64,000 bases of DNA, taken from positions 1-64,000 of the forward strand of contig VFLI01000025.1 in NCBI GenBank assembly GCA_009885105.1, read 5' to 3'. This stretch comes from Spirochaetia bacterium. Its GTDB lineage: Bacteria > Spirochaetota > Leptospiria > Leptospirales > Leptonemataceae. The notes under the pieces were generated by a model. It was not told where the DNA came from, did not search any database, and saw nothing but the letters and a program-made list of their open reading frames with translations. Of the stretch, positions 55,870 to 64,000 are shown piece by piece. A program made the position numbers and the translations under genes. Within the stretch, counting starts at the first letter, position 1; each line of letters begins with the position of its first letter.

Positions 55870-57318
55870 ATGCTCGACGATCTGCTGAAAAAAATTGAAG
55901 TATTCTCATCGCTCACTGACTCCGCTCTAAAGGAAGTCAAAGCGCAGATGAAGCCGTTGAATCTCAAGGCGGACGACATTCTCTGCCGCGAGGGCGAGCA
56001 GGGACTCAGCATGTATCTGGTTGAATCGGGCGAGCTCAGCGTTATCAAATACGGAAAAGACAACGCCCAGGTGGAAATTGCGCGCCTGAGGCCGGGCGAG
56101 GTCGCCGGTATCATGAGCATCATCGGGAATGAGACCCGGTCGGCAACGATGCGCGCCGCCGGAGCGGTCAGTCTCTGGGAAATCGGCCGCGATGATTTTC
56201 AGAAGCTCCTGGACCGCAATCCGGGAATTGCGCGCAGCATGCTGAATGTGGTCTCACGGTATCTGCGTGAGGAAATTGAAGTGGTCGCTCAGCTGCGAAC
56301 GCGAGACGTGGACTCCCGCCTGAAAATCGCGCTGTTCGATTCAAAACAGTACACGGAAGAGACATTCAAAGAGAAAAATGGGGATCGGTATGCCTTTCGC
56401 TACTATGAATCGAGACTCAATCTGGATACCGTTGCCCTTGCGGAGGGTTTTAAGGCGGTCTGCGCTTTTGTAAATGACACTATTGACGAGCCGGTTGTTC
56501 GGAAACTGGCATTCCTGGGAATTGAAAAAATTGCGATGCGCTGCGCCGGATACAACAACATAGATTTAAAAACATGCAAGGAGCTGGGAATCAGCGTCAG
56601 CAACGTGCCGGCGTATTCTCCCTATGCGGTAGCGGAGCATGCGGCGGCCCTCATGCTGGGACTCAACCGCAAAATCCATCGGGCGCACACCCGGGTCAGG
56701 GAAGGGAATTTTTCACTGCAGGGACTCGTCGGATTTGATATGCACGGCAAGACAGTTGGCGTTGTGGGCGCGGGCAAAATAGGACAGTGTCTGATTGATA
56801 TCATGGTGGGATTCGGATGCGATGTTCTGGTTTATGACGCCAGGCCAAAACCTTACGACAATCCGAAAATTCGCAATGTTTCGCTTGATGAACTTTTTTC
56901 TTCAGCAGACATTATCAGTCTTCATGCGCCGCTTTTTCCGGAAACGCATCACATAGTCAACGCTCAGTCCATTGCGCGGATGAAAACGGGCGTTATGATT
57001 GTTAACACAAGCCGCGGCGCCTTGGTCGACGCGCACGCTCTCATTGACGGTCTGGTCAGTGGAAAAGTCGGCAGCGCCGGACTCGATGTCTATGAGGAGG
57101 AGAAAGAATATTTCTTTGAAGACACATCGGACAATGTAATGAAAGATGAAACCCTGGCCCGCCTTACGACGATGAACAATGTCATCGTCACAGGACACAT
57201 GGCGTTTCTGACGCGCGAAGCGCTTCTGAATATTGCGGATGTGACGCTGTCGAATATCGGGGAATACGAACAGGGTAAACGCGGATATGAACTGACGAAT
57301 GGTCTGTGGCCGAAGTGA
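55870..57318 (+). CDS. Cyclic-nucleotide-binding domain fused to D-lactate dehydrogenase-type 2-hydroxyacid dehydrogenase
   Basis: ATG 55870 follows GGAGGA by three to four bases and gives 482 residues. Residues about 5-135 form a CNB domain with a credible phosphate-binding cassette (GEVAGIMSIIGNETRSATMRA region, Glu 77 and Arg 90). Residues about 150-480 form an LdhA-type D-lactate dehydrogenase: IALFDSKQY start, NAD motif GVVGAGKIG (297-305), the catalytic Arg in VNTSRGALVD (382), the Glu in DVYEEE, and the His in VTGHMAFLT (443). All key residues are intact. It should reduce pyruvate or a similar 2-oxoacid with NADH under nucleotide control. A fusion of this kind is unusual; the frame is continuous across the junction. 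Confidence 0.92.
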   Translation: MLDDLLKKIEVFSSLTDSALKEVKAQMKPLNLKADDILCREGEQGLSMYLVESGELSVIKYGKDNAQVEIARLRPGEVAGIMSIIGNETRSATMRAAGAVSLWEIGRDDFQKLLDRNPGIARSMLNVVSRYLREEIEVVAQLRTRDVDSRLKIALFDSKQYTEETFKEKNGDRYAFRYYESRLNLDTVALAEGFKAVCAFVNDTIDEPVVRKLAFLGIEKIAMRCAGYNNIDLKTCKELGISVSNVPAYSPYAVAEHAAALMLGLNRKIHRAHTRVREGNFSLQGLVGFDMHGKTVGVVGAGKIGQCLIDIMVGFGCDVLVYDARPKPYDNPKIRNVSLDELFSSADIISLHAPLFPETHHIVNAQSIARMKTGVMIVNTSRGALVDAHALIDGLVSGKVGSAGLDVYEEEKEYFFEDTSDNVMKDETLARLTTMNNVIVTGHMAFLTREALLNIADVTLSNIGEYEQGKRGYELTNGLWPK

Positions 57319-57414
57319 GAGGAGAGATTTCCACGCAGAGATCGCGAAGGGCGCGTAGAGAAGACCAGAGTAATTTTTGCGGATTGACCGGCATTCCGGG
57401 AGAGTCGGCCCCGA

Positions 57415-58122
57415 TCAGCCCCCGGGCGCCGACCGTTTGCTCACAAACTTATCCGTAAAAGGAATCTCGACCCGGGCCACTGTTTTCTCCGGCAGAGTGA
57501 CAATGCGAAATAAATTGGGATCGATGCCGGCGCTTTTGAGCATGATCATGATCAGGGCGATTCCCAGTCCGGCGCCCTCAGCATTGTCCATATTTTCCAT
57601 GTAGAATTCAGCAATGTCGCTGTAGGCCATGCTCTTTTTCATTTTCTCCCGCATCCGTCTCTCTTCCTCCTGGGCGATGGGAGTGTTGTTTTCCACCTCT
57701 ATGCACAGTCCATCCGGATTGTAGCTCAGGATGATTCGAACATATATGCTCCGCTTCCTGGCCTTAATCCCATAGATTTCATTCATTTTATTGGAAAATT
57801 CTTTCTTGAACAGGCTCATTCCACGGGCATAGTCAGCGTCATTCTTGATGTCAAGGCTCTGGTCCTCAAAGAAAATTCGCTTCTGATTGGCCTTGACGCC
57901 GTTGATGGTCAGTTCTTTTGTAATCGTGTACACCATGTCGGCCAGGTCGGCCCGGTTGTATTTTTCCAGTATCAGTTTGAGCGTATGAAGTATGTATTTT
58001 TCGACTTTTTCATTGATTTTGCTGGATTGCAGGGCCAGTTCGCCCGAATTATTAACAATCAGGCGGATGTTCTGATCCAGCTCAAAAAAACTTTTTACCT
58101 GTGTGATGGCTTCATTTTTCAT
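57415..58122 (-). CDS. Stand-alone HATPase-fold protein, paralogue 2
   Basis: ATG 58122 gives about 235 residues; the frame opens at 58170, but the added residues look like upstream leader. It shares the layout of the 53422 gene: N-box-like TKELTINGVKANQKRI (about residue 92), G1-like VENNTPI and G2-like NAEGAGLGIALIMIML. A His acceptor is absent. It is divergent from the HD-GYP gene, 72 bases between the start codons, so shared control is plausible. Function unknown. Confidence 0.75.
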   Translation of the reverse strand: MKNEAITQVKSFFELDQNIRLIVNNSGELALQSSKINEKVEKYILHTLKLILEKYNRADLADMVYTITKELTINGVKANQKRIFFEDQSLDIKNDADYARGMSLFKKEFSNKMNEIYGIKARKRSIYVRIILSYNPDGLCIEVENNTPIAQEEERRMREKMKKSMAYSDIAEFYMENMDNAEGAGLGIALIMIMLKSAGIDPNLFRIVTLPEKTVARVEIPFTDKFVSKRSAPGG

Positions 58123-58194
58123 GAGGAATGATATTCTAAACAAAACAAAGATGGGCTTTGAGAAGGGCAAGCAACTTATTGTATTGGAGAAAAA

Positions 58195-60168
58195 ATGACC
58201 AACGGTTCGGATATAAAGAAAAAAGTTCGGGAATTGTGTGTGATCGAATCGGGCCTGCGTCCGATTCTGGAAAGCTCCTTGAATGGACGCGCTATAGTAT
58301 CGGTGGAAGAAGCATTGAAGCTGGAACTCGATTCTACAGAAATGCTGACTCTCTGTGTCTGGGTCGTTACGGACGATTACTTAAAGAATCATAAAGACCA
58401 ATGCTGGGATTGGATGAAGAACCATCCCGAGTATGACATTCGAGTGATGGTTGTGGCAGCCGAAAAAGTCAGCAAGGACTATTTCAGGCCTATATCTCCG
58501 GAATACATCCATTACACGCTTCCCCGTTCGACCGGCGCCGGCCTTATCTGCGAATTGATCGACAACACATTCGCGTCGCTTCTGCTCAAATATGAAAAAT
58601 TGAATCTTCAGTCAAAGCTGGCGCTCAGCTACCAGGACATCCGCAGGATTACACGAGTCGGGCAATCGATGTCGACAGAAAGAGATTTTGACACGCTGAT
58701 CGGCATGATTCTGCATCAGGCCCGCGAACTCTGCAACGCGGACGGCGGTTCGATTTATGTGATTGAACGAACCAGCACCGGTCAGCCGCCGACTCATCTT
58801 CGCTTTAAAAAATCCGCCCTGATGCTGAACGCAGATGAATTTCTGCTGCCCATTGACACGAATTCAATCGCCGGCTATGTGGCCTTAAAAGGCATTCCGC
58901 TTCTTATCGACGATGTGTACGCGCTGACGGGAAAAGAAGAGTACCGCTTCAACTACGAATTTGACAGAGCTCACAATTACTATTCACGCTCCATGATGGT
59001 GATTCCCATGAAAAATCACCGGGACGATGTGATCGGAGTCATCCAGCTCATCAATCGCAAGAAATCTTTCCAGAAAAAACTGACACCGGATGAAATGAAA
59101 GGCGGCGAAGTTCTGCCCTTCGACCAGAAAAGTCTGGAGCTTGTAATGGCTCTTGCCGGGCAGGCCGCGGTTGCGATTCAAAACAGTCTTCTCCTTCAGG
59201 ATATCAACAGTCTGTTCGAGGGATTTGTCAAAGCTTCCGTAACGGCGATCGAACAGAGAGACCCGACAACGTCCGGTCATTCATTTCGCGTCGCTGAATT
59301 CACAATAGGCCTTGCAGCAGCCGTGGACAGACTTTCTTCGGGACCGTTCGGCACAATTCGTTTTTCATCGGAACAGATGAGGGAACTGCGGTATGCTTCT
59401 CTCCTGCACGATTTCGGCAAAGTTGGCGTGCGTGAAAAAGTTCTTGTGAAGGCCAAAAAACTGTACGACTATGAAATGAATCTGATCGAGTGGCGCTTCC
59501 TGTATATCCGCAAGGCCCTGGAAAAGCAGTACACGGAGAGAAAGCTCCGCCGGCTCAAAGAAAAAGGTCCCCAGGATTTTAATGAGTATGAAAAGTATAT
59601 GGATCAGGAGCTTGAGGAGCGTCTCAACCAGATCGAACAGATGTACATCACCATTCTGGAATCCAACGAGCCGGCCGTAGTCGCCGAGGGGAATTTCAGC
59701 GCTCTGGAAAAAATGTCGTCGATGAAAATCCGCATGGACAGCGGAATAGAGATTCCATTCCTGAAACAGAACGAGCTCTTGAGCCTTTCGATTCGCAGGG
59801 GAAATCTGGACCAGATTGAACGTGTGGAGATTGAATCGCATGTCACGCACACCTACAAATTCCTGATTCAGATTCCGTGGACTTCGGACCTGCGTCGTGT
59901 GCCGGATATTGCCCGCGGTCACCATGAAAAGCTGGACGGCACCGGTTACCCGCTGGGTCTTGAGGAGCAGGAAATTTCCGTTCAGACAAGAATGATGACG
60001 ATCTCGGATATTTTTGACGCTCTGACCGCGCCGGACAGGCCGTACAAAAAATCTCTGCCCATCGATAAAGCGCTGGACATTCTGAAACTGGAGGCCCGGG
60101 ACAACCATGTAGATGGAAAGCTGCTGGATATTTTTATCGAGGCGGGCGTCTGTAAGGTAAACAGATAG
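58195..60168 (+). CDS. GAF / HD-GYP protein, predicted c-di-GMP phosphodiesterase with insertion
   Basis: This 657-residue protein has a degenerate receiver-like N-terminus (about 5-130, no clear phospho-Asp), a GAF domain (about 160-330) and an HD-GYP domain (about 340-650). The metal ligands are the His in TSGHSFRV (362), the His-Asp of LLHDFGKVG (405-406) and RGHHEKLDGTGYPLGL with GYP at 584-586. An insertion of about 110 charged, helical residues (about 430-545) separates the two halves of HD-GYP. It should cut c-di-GMP to pGpG or GMP. The two PilZ proteins in the window are possible readers of that signal. Confidence 0.9.
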   Translation: MTNGSDIKKKVRELCVIESGLRPILESSLNGRAIVSVEEALKLELDSTEMLTLCVWVVTDDYLKNHKDQCWDWMKNHPEYDIRVMVVAAEKVSKDYFRPISPEYIHYTLPRSTGAGLICELIDNTFASLLLKYEKLNLQSKLALSYQDIRRITRVGQSMSTERDFDTLIGMILHQARELCNADGGSIYVIERTSTGQPPTHLRFKKSALMLNADEFLLPIDTNSIAGYVALKGIPLLIDDVYALTGKEEYRFNYEFDRAHNYYSRSMMVIPMKNHRDDVIGVIQLINRKKSFQKKLTPDEMKGGEVLPFDQKSLELVMALAGQAAVAIQNSLLLQDINSLFEGFVKASVTAIEQRDPTTSGHSFRVAEFTIGLAAAVDRLSSGPFGTIRFSSEQMRELRYASLLHDFGKVGVREKVLVKAKKLYDYEMNLIEWRFLYIRKALEKQYTERKLRRLKEKGPQDFNEYEKYMDQELEERLNQIEQMYITILESNEPAVVAEGNFSALEKMSSMKIRMDSGIEIPFLKQNELLSLSIRRGNLDQIERVEIESHVTHTYKFLIQIPWTSDLRRVPDIARGHHEKLDGTGYPLGLEEQEISVQTRMMTISDIFDALTAPDRPYKKSLPIDKALDILKLEARDNHVDGKLLDIFIEAGVCKVNR

Positions 60169-60205
60169 TCCGCCTGGTGCAGATAGCAGACCGACTGCGG
60201 CGCCA

Positions 60206-61225
60206 TCACACAACTTTCAGCATGATTTTGCCGACCACGCCGGATCGATTCAGCAGATCATGAGCTTTCGGAGCATCTGCCAGCGAAAAAACTTTTGCGA
60301 TGATCGGATCAATTTTACGATTTTTATAAAGCTTGAGCAGATCTTCCATATCCTCACGATACCAGTCATTGCGCTCAAGCGCAAGATCCCAGATTGAATA
60401 CCCGCACTGCCCTCTGTTGGATTCGAAAATCTTCAGCATATGCATCCGCGGAGACTGTATATAGGCAGAGACGGCGCGGAAATAATCGCGATTGCCGCTC
60501 TTTGCCGCGGCCGAAAAACCGTACGGAATAATCTTTCCACCCGCCCGCAGAGCCTCCCAGCTGCGACGCCAGTTTTTTCCGCCGACTGGATCGAACACCG
60601 CGTCCACGCCGTCACCGGTAAGCTCCCTGACGCGGCGGACAAAATCCTCGCTCTGATAGTCGATGGGAATGCCTCCCAGTTTGCGTATCAAATCGTGTTT
60701 TCCAGGAGAAGCAGTGCCAAACATCTGAAGCTTCAGAAGCGATCCCAGCTGTAATAGAGCCGTGCCCACACCGCCGGCGGCTCCGTGGATCAGAATGCGT
60801 TCACCGGATTTTACACGGGCAATTCGATGCAGCATTTGATAGGCGGTGAGATAGTTGAGCACCAGAGCGCAGGTTTTGATCGGATCGGTTCCGGGCATCC
60901 GAACAGCCATATCAGCCGGAACATTTATCATTTCCGCATACCCGCCTATGCGTGTGAGCGCGACGACTGCCGCGCCTTTTTTAAATTCTTTGACGCCGGG
61001 ACCAACACTTTCCACAACTCCGGCAATATCGTAGCCGGGCGTGATCGGAGGCGACGGCACCCCGGGATACAGGCCCACCCGTACCATCACATCGGCGAAT
61101 GCGACACCCGCCGCAAGAATTCGCACAGAAATTTCATCCTTTCCGGGAGGAGGCAGTGTCTCCTCAACAATGCGCAGGACATCGGGTCCACCGTAACGCT
61201 TCAGGCTGATTTTTTTGTAATTCAT
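60206..61225 (-). CDS. Quinone-oxidoreductase-like medium-chain dehydrogenase (VAT-1/Qor type)
   Basis: This 339-residue MDR protein lacks the structural-zinc cysteines, as in the quinone-reductase branch. It has GAAGGVGTALLQLGSLLKL (NAD(P)H motif), GVDAVFDPVGG and SWEALRAGGKIIPYG. Such enzymes reduce quinones or activated double bonds using NADPH. It lies 22 bases downstream of lnt on the same strand and converges on the HD-GYP gene. Confidence 0.88.
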   Translation of the reverse strand: MNYKKISLKRYGGPDVLRIVEETLPPPGKDEISVRILAAGVAFADVMVRVGLYPGVPSPPITPGYDIAGVVESVGPGVKEFKKGAAVVALTRIGGYAEMINVPADMAVRMPGTDPIKTCALVLNYLTAYQMLHRIARVKSGERILIHGAAGGVGTALLQLGSLLKLQMFGTASPGKHDLIRKLGGIPIDYQSEDFVRRVRELTGDGVDAVFDPVGGKNWRRSWEALRAGGKIIPYGFSAAAKSGNRDYFRAVSAYIQSPRMHMLKIFESNRGQCGYSIWDLALERNDWYREDMEDLLKLYKNRKIDPIIAKVFSLADAPKAHDLLNRSGVVGKIMLKVV

Positions 61226-61247
61226 ATATTTTTAATTTTTGTGATTC

Positions 61248-63080
61248 TCAATTGCCTTCAACTGAATTGCGATTTTTGCGATTCTTTATCAGTCGAATCA
61301 GGACCAGAATCAGCAGAGACAGAAACGGCAGGAGAAGCCAGAGATTGCCGAATTTCACATAGAATGTGTACGGCGAAGAATTCACCGGCACATCCCAGAT
61401 CTGAAGCGCCTGCGCTTCCTGTTCTGAAAAAATACTGCCGACTGTTGGCTGCGCATAATTTCCTGCGATGTCCACGAATCCGCTGCTGCCGCTGTTTGTG
61501 GAACGCACAATAGCGCGCCTCGTTTCCACGGCGCGGATGCGGCCGAGTTCGTAATGCTGAAAAGTTTCCGCGGTTCTGCCGTACCAGCCGTCCTGCGTGA
61601 TGTTCACCATGAATCCGGGATTTTCCCGGTTCTCCAGAAAAAAGGAACGAACGTATTCAGGCTTCAGGATTTCATAGCAGATAAGAGGCAGGAACTGACC
61701 CGCCGGGTTCCAGGCTCTGTCCGCGGGAAATTCTTTCTGAAAAGTCTGCGGAGTTTTGCCGGTCAACTCGCCGTGTGAAAGCGACTCTGGCGGCAGACTG
61801 CCCGTCGTCGAGCGGCTGTAAGAAATTAGATTGGCAGTACGACCGCGTCCAAAACGGCTGAAGCGTACGGCTCTTGGCACAAGAAATATCAAACCGGTCT
61901 GCTCGAGAAATTCGACGCCAGGAATGTACTCTCCCCAGGCAAGAAGCTCCCTTTTGTGATAGAATCCGCGTCTTGCGCCGTCGCGCGAATAGAGAACGGA
62001 AGAGTTAAAAATCTCGACGCGGGGTCTGGTCTCCCCCGTATGAAGCACCGGCTCCATTGCGATTTCATTGAAGAACACGTCCGCGTTGTGGTTGTAGGCC
62101 AGAAGTTGAACCATCAGTTCGAAATTTATCTTATAATAGTCGGCGTACCGGGTCAGGACATTATCCTGTGTCGTGTAGTAAGGGACGGCCGATTCCGGCA
62201 GTACAATCAGATCGATCTTTCCGCCCGCCGCAGTCAGCTGCTGCGCCATTCTGGGAATGGCGTCCGTTACGATGCTGTCGATCGCCGCATCGGTAACATG
62301 GCTTTCGCCGCTTTTTTCAAGAGGTGAATTGGGTTGAAGCTGGGCGACGCGCACAGTGGGGAGTGTTTTCTGAAAATCTTCCATCTGTCCGCGGCGGAAA
62401 GTACCAAAAATAAGACATACAATCATCATAACCGGCGCAGGAGAAAGATTCAGAACTGCCGCTGCCCTGTTTTTACCCGGTAGAATACTTTCCCGGCGAA
62501 TGATCGACCCGCAGATCGAGTAGAGAAAATAACTGAATGCGAAAAGCAGAAAAGTTAGGCCGTAAATCCCGGTGATTTCCGCCGTTTGAAGCAGGAAATT
62601 ATTCCCGGCCAGCAGATTGCCCCAGTACCAGGGAAAAATTTGCGGCGAAAAATAATCGGCGGCAGTGCCCAGAACACCGGCGAGGAACCATCCGGGAGCC
62701 AGGCCTTTCCATTTTTCCCGCATGCTGAGTCCGAAAACAACCAGGAAAAGTGGAATCTTGAGATTCAGAAGAATCGAATACGGAACAAAGATCAGCCCGG
62801 AAAGAAAGGCTCCCAGTCCGCCGAACTCCTGCAGAGTGTGTAAGATCCAGTAGAAAGAAAAAACACAGAGAAAAAATGAAAAAATCGCGCCTGCCAGCAG
62901 CATTTTCCCGACAGAATGCCGGAGCCGCTCCGCCAGATAGAACAGAGGCCAGGAGCAAAAATACACAACAAGCGGTAGATTGTAAGGCGCCAGTGAAAGA
63001 GTGGATAAAAGTCCGCCGGCAATTCCGCAGAAAAGCATGGCAGCATAGTCATTCGCAAAGATCGTTTTAATTATTTTCAT
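61248..63080 (-). CDS. lnt: Apolipoprotein N-acyltransferase
   Basis: This 610-residue inner-membrane enzyme adds the third acyl chain to lipoproteins, fitting the many lipoproteins here. About six N-terminal helices (1-200) precede the nitrilase-like periplasmic domain. Glu in IVLPESAVPYY, Lys/Tyr region near KRELLAWGEYIPG and Cys in PLICYEILKPE form the catalytic triad. A C-terminal helix follows. ATG 63080 is divergent from pyrE, 28 bases apart. Confidence 0.92.
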   Translation of the reverse strand: MKIIKTIFANDYAAMLFCGIAGGLLSTLSLAPYNLPLVVYFCSWPLFYLAERLRHSVGKMLLAGAIFSFFLCVFSFYWILHTLQEFGGLGAFLSGLIFVPYSILLNLKIPLFLVVFGLSMREKWKGLAPGWFLAGVLGTAADYFSPQIFPWYWGNLLAGNNFLLQTAEITGIYGLTFLLFAFSYFLYSICGSIIRRESILPGKNRAAAVLNLSPAPVMMIVCLIFGTFRRGQMEDFQKTLPTVRVAQLQPNSPLEKSGESHVTDAAIDSIVTDAIPRMAQQLTAAGGKIDLIVLPESAVPYYTTQDNVLTRYADYYKINFELMVQLLAYNHNADVFFNEIAMEPVLHTGETRPRVEIFNSSVLYSRDGARRGFYHKRELLAWGEYIPGVEFLEQTGLIFLVPRAVRFSRFGRGRTANLISYSRSTTGSLPPESLSHGELTGKTPQTFQKEFPADRAWNPAGQFLPLICYEILKPEYVRSFFLENRENPGFMVNITQDGWYGRTAETFQHYELGRIRAVETRRAIVRSTNSGSSGFVDIAGNYAQPTVGSIFSEQEAQALQIWDVPVNSSPYTFYVKFGNLWLLLPFLSLLILVLIRLIKNRKNRNSVEGN

Positions 63081-63108
63081 TTTACCGCCGTTTTTAAATT
63101 CTGGCCCG

Positions 63109-63669
63109 ATGTACGGACCGCTGAGTGAAAAACTGTTCTCCGACTCTCATAAAGAATTGTATCAATACCGAGAGGAGCCGTTTCTTCTGGCTTCGGGCAA
63201 TAAATCGAACCATTACTTTAATTGCAAGAAAATCACGCTGATTCCTTCCCGTCTGGAAATGCTCGCGTCTGCTGTCTGCGATGAGCTTCTGCCCACAGAA
63301 AACCTGGGCGAGATACCGGCTGCGGGCGGCCTGACTCTGGGGGCGGATCCGATTGCGGTGGCGCTTTCGCTTGCTTTTCTGAAAAGAGGAAAAACAGTCT
63401 ATCCATTGATTGTCAGAAAAGAGGCCAAGAGCCACGGCACCGGAGCCCAGATTGAAGGCGAGTGGGGACTTGTCAAATCGGCGCTGGTGCTGGACGATGT
63501 CGTGACTACCGGGGGCTCGACGCAGAAAGCAGTTGATGCGTTTCGCAAGGCCGGACTGGAAATAAAAGCCGCCGTCTGCATCGTGGACAGACAGGAAGGA
63601 GGACGGGAAGCTCTGCTCGAGCAGGGTGTGAAACTTTACAGCGTGTTCAAAAAAAGCGACTTCTTATAA
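63109..63669 (+). CDS. pyrE: Orotate phosphoribosyltransferase
   Basis: This 186-residue enzyme makes orotidine-5-phosphate from orotate and PRPP in pyrimidine synthesis. Diagnostic are GNKSNHYFNCKKITLIP, the hood-loop segment VRKEAKSHGTGAQIEG and the PRPP motif ALVLDDVVTTGGSTQKAV. No other pyr gene lies in the window. Confidence 0.95.
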   Translation: MYGPLSEKLFSDSHKELYQYREEPFLLASGNKSNHYFNCKKITLIPSRLEMLASAVCDELLPTENLGEIPAAGGLTLGADPIAVALSLAFLKRGKTVYPLIVRKEAKSHGTGAQIEGEWGLVKSALVLDDVVTTGGSTQKAVDAFRKAGLEIKAAVCIVDRQEGGREALLEQGVKLYSVFKKSDFL

Positions 63670-63700
63670 ATGTGAATCCTTATTCTTAGCCGGTCAAGTT

Positions 63701-64000
63701 CTACTTCTTCCCCGTCATGTTTTTTCGGTGATCCATGTGCTCCTTGAGTTTTCTTTCCTCGATGAGGACATTGTCCATAAACCGTTTCATTTCGCCTTCG
63801 CGCGATGAGTTGCCGGAAATCTGTATCCCCAGGAGAAGGCTTTTGTCCTCAAGCGTGTGCGCGGATCGTATAAGGCCGTACAGAGTGATAGGAGCCTGCA
63901 TCTTAAAAAAAAGGTCGAAGGTAAAGCCGCTCTGACGGACCAGATAGTTTCGCAGCTCCTCCGTTTTGATGAGCACCTTGATGCCGCCTCGTGAAAGATT
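63701..64000 (-). CDS. PilZ domain protein (partial, N-terminus off right edge)
   Basis: The frame is open from the right edge and ends at 63701. The first residues in the window are NLSRGGIKVLIKTEEL, the PilZ D/NxSxxG motif and following strand, then a beta-strand pattern through LLLGIQISGN and a basic C-terminus. A GTG at 63976 could be mistaken for a start, but the motif lies upstream of it. The RxxxR half of the c-di-GMP site is outside the window. It ends 31 bases from pyrE, convergent. Confidence 0.75.
   Translation of the reverse strand, partial: NLSRGGIKVLIKTEELRNYLVRQSGFTFDLFFKMQAPITLYGLIRSAHTLEDKSLLLGIQISGNSSREGEMKRFMDNVLIEERKLKEHMDHRKNMTGKK

Overview
ORGANISM. The window looks like the chromosome of a spirochaete of the Leptospira/Leptonema/Turneriella type. 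The evidence is a flagellar export operon led by a long FliY-type switch protein, a FecR-domain lipoprotein after flhA, short leptospiral-style HATPase proteins, loose lipoboxes on many exported proteins, a short Pgi, a two-subunit GcvP, and many cyclic-nucleotide, c-di-GMP and chemotaxis proteins. Base composition is near-balanced GC by eye. No marker gene here fixes the genus, so the lineage is an inference. No plasmid, phage or complete insertion sequence is visible. LAYOUT. 1-6 kb: a membrane-bound sigma-54 activator (cut by the left edge), MgtE, a sodium/solute symporter and a DusA-type tRNA modifier. 6-14.5 kb: a cyclic-nucleotide-binding (CNB) protein, a leftward set (alpha/beta hydrolase, HAD lipoprotein, aldehyde dehydrogenase), a second CNB protein, XerD, a membrane chemoreceptor and a HAD protein. 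14.6-19.3 kb: a second sodium symporter with a GH36 alpha-galactosidase, then a DUF2283 pair. 19.5-29.8 kb: fliY-fliO-fliP-fliQ-fliR-flhB-flhA plus a FecR lipoprotein and a large anchored protein. 29.8-38.1 kb: PstS-like lipoprotein, tRNA-Gly, two tandem exported paralogues, pgi, PilZ, an apyrase-like lipoprotein, a two-CW protein, Nudix and an MDR dehydrogenase. 38.2-43.5 kb: glycine cleavage genes gcvT-(lipoprotein)-gcvH-gcvPA-gcvPB. 43.5-48.3 kb: small proteins, groS-groL under a CIRCE element, and a phasin-like small protein. 48.4-52 kb: a chemoreceptor with a haem-binding motif, a HAD phosphatase and an M23 peptidase. 52.1-57.3 kb: metY, HATPase, aminotransferase, cupin and a CNB/D-lactate dehydrogenase fusion in one tight operon. 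57.4-64 kb: a second HATPase, GAF/HD-GYP, MDR, lnt, pyrE and a PilZ protein cut by the right edge. HOW THE GENES WORK TOGETHER. The recurring theme is signal input to motility and metabolism: chemoreceptors feed the flagellum; HD-GYP and two PilZ proteins speak c-di-GMP; at least three CNB proteins sense cyclic nucleotides or related ligands, one of them fused directly to a fermentative dehydrogenase. The most striking items are this CNB-dehydrogenase fusion, the haem-type chemoreceptor, the apyrase-like lipoprotein, a membrane-bound sigma-54 activator, and an intergenic repeat that appears to have become the N-terminus and ribosome-binding site of flhB. Members of the repeat family recur between genes across the window.
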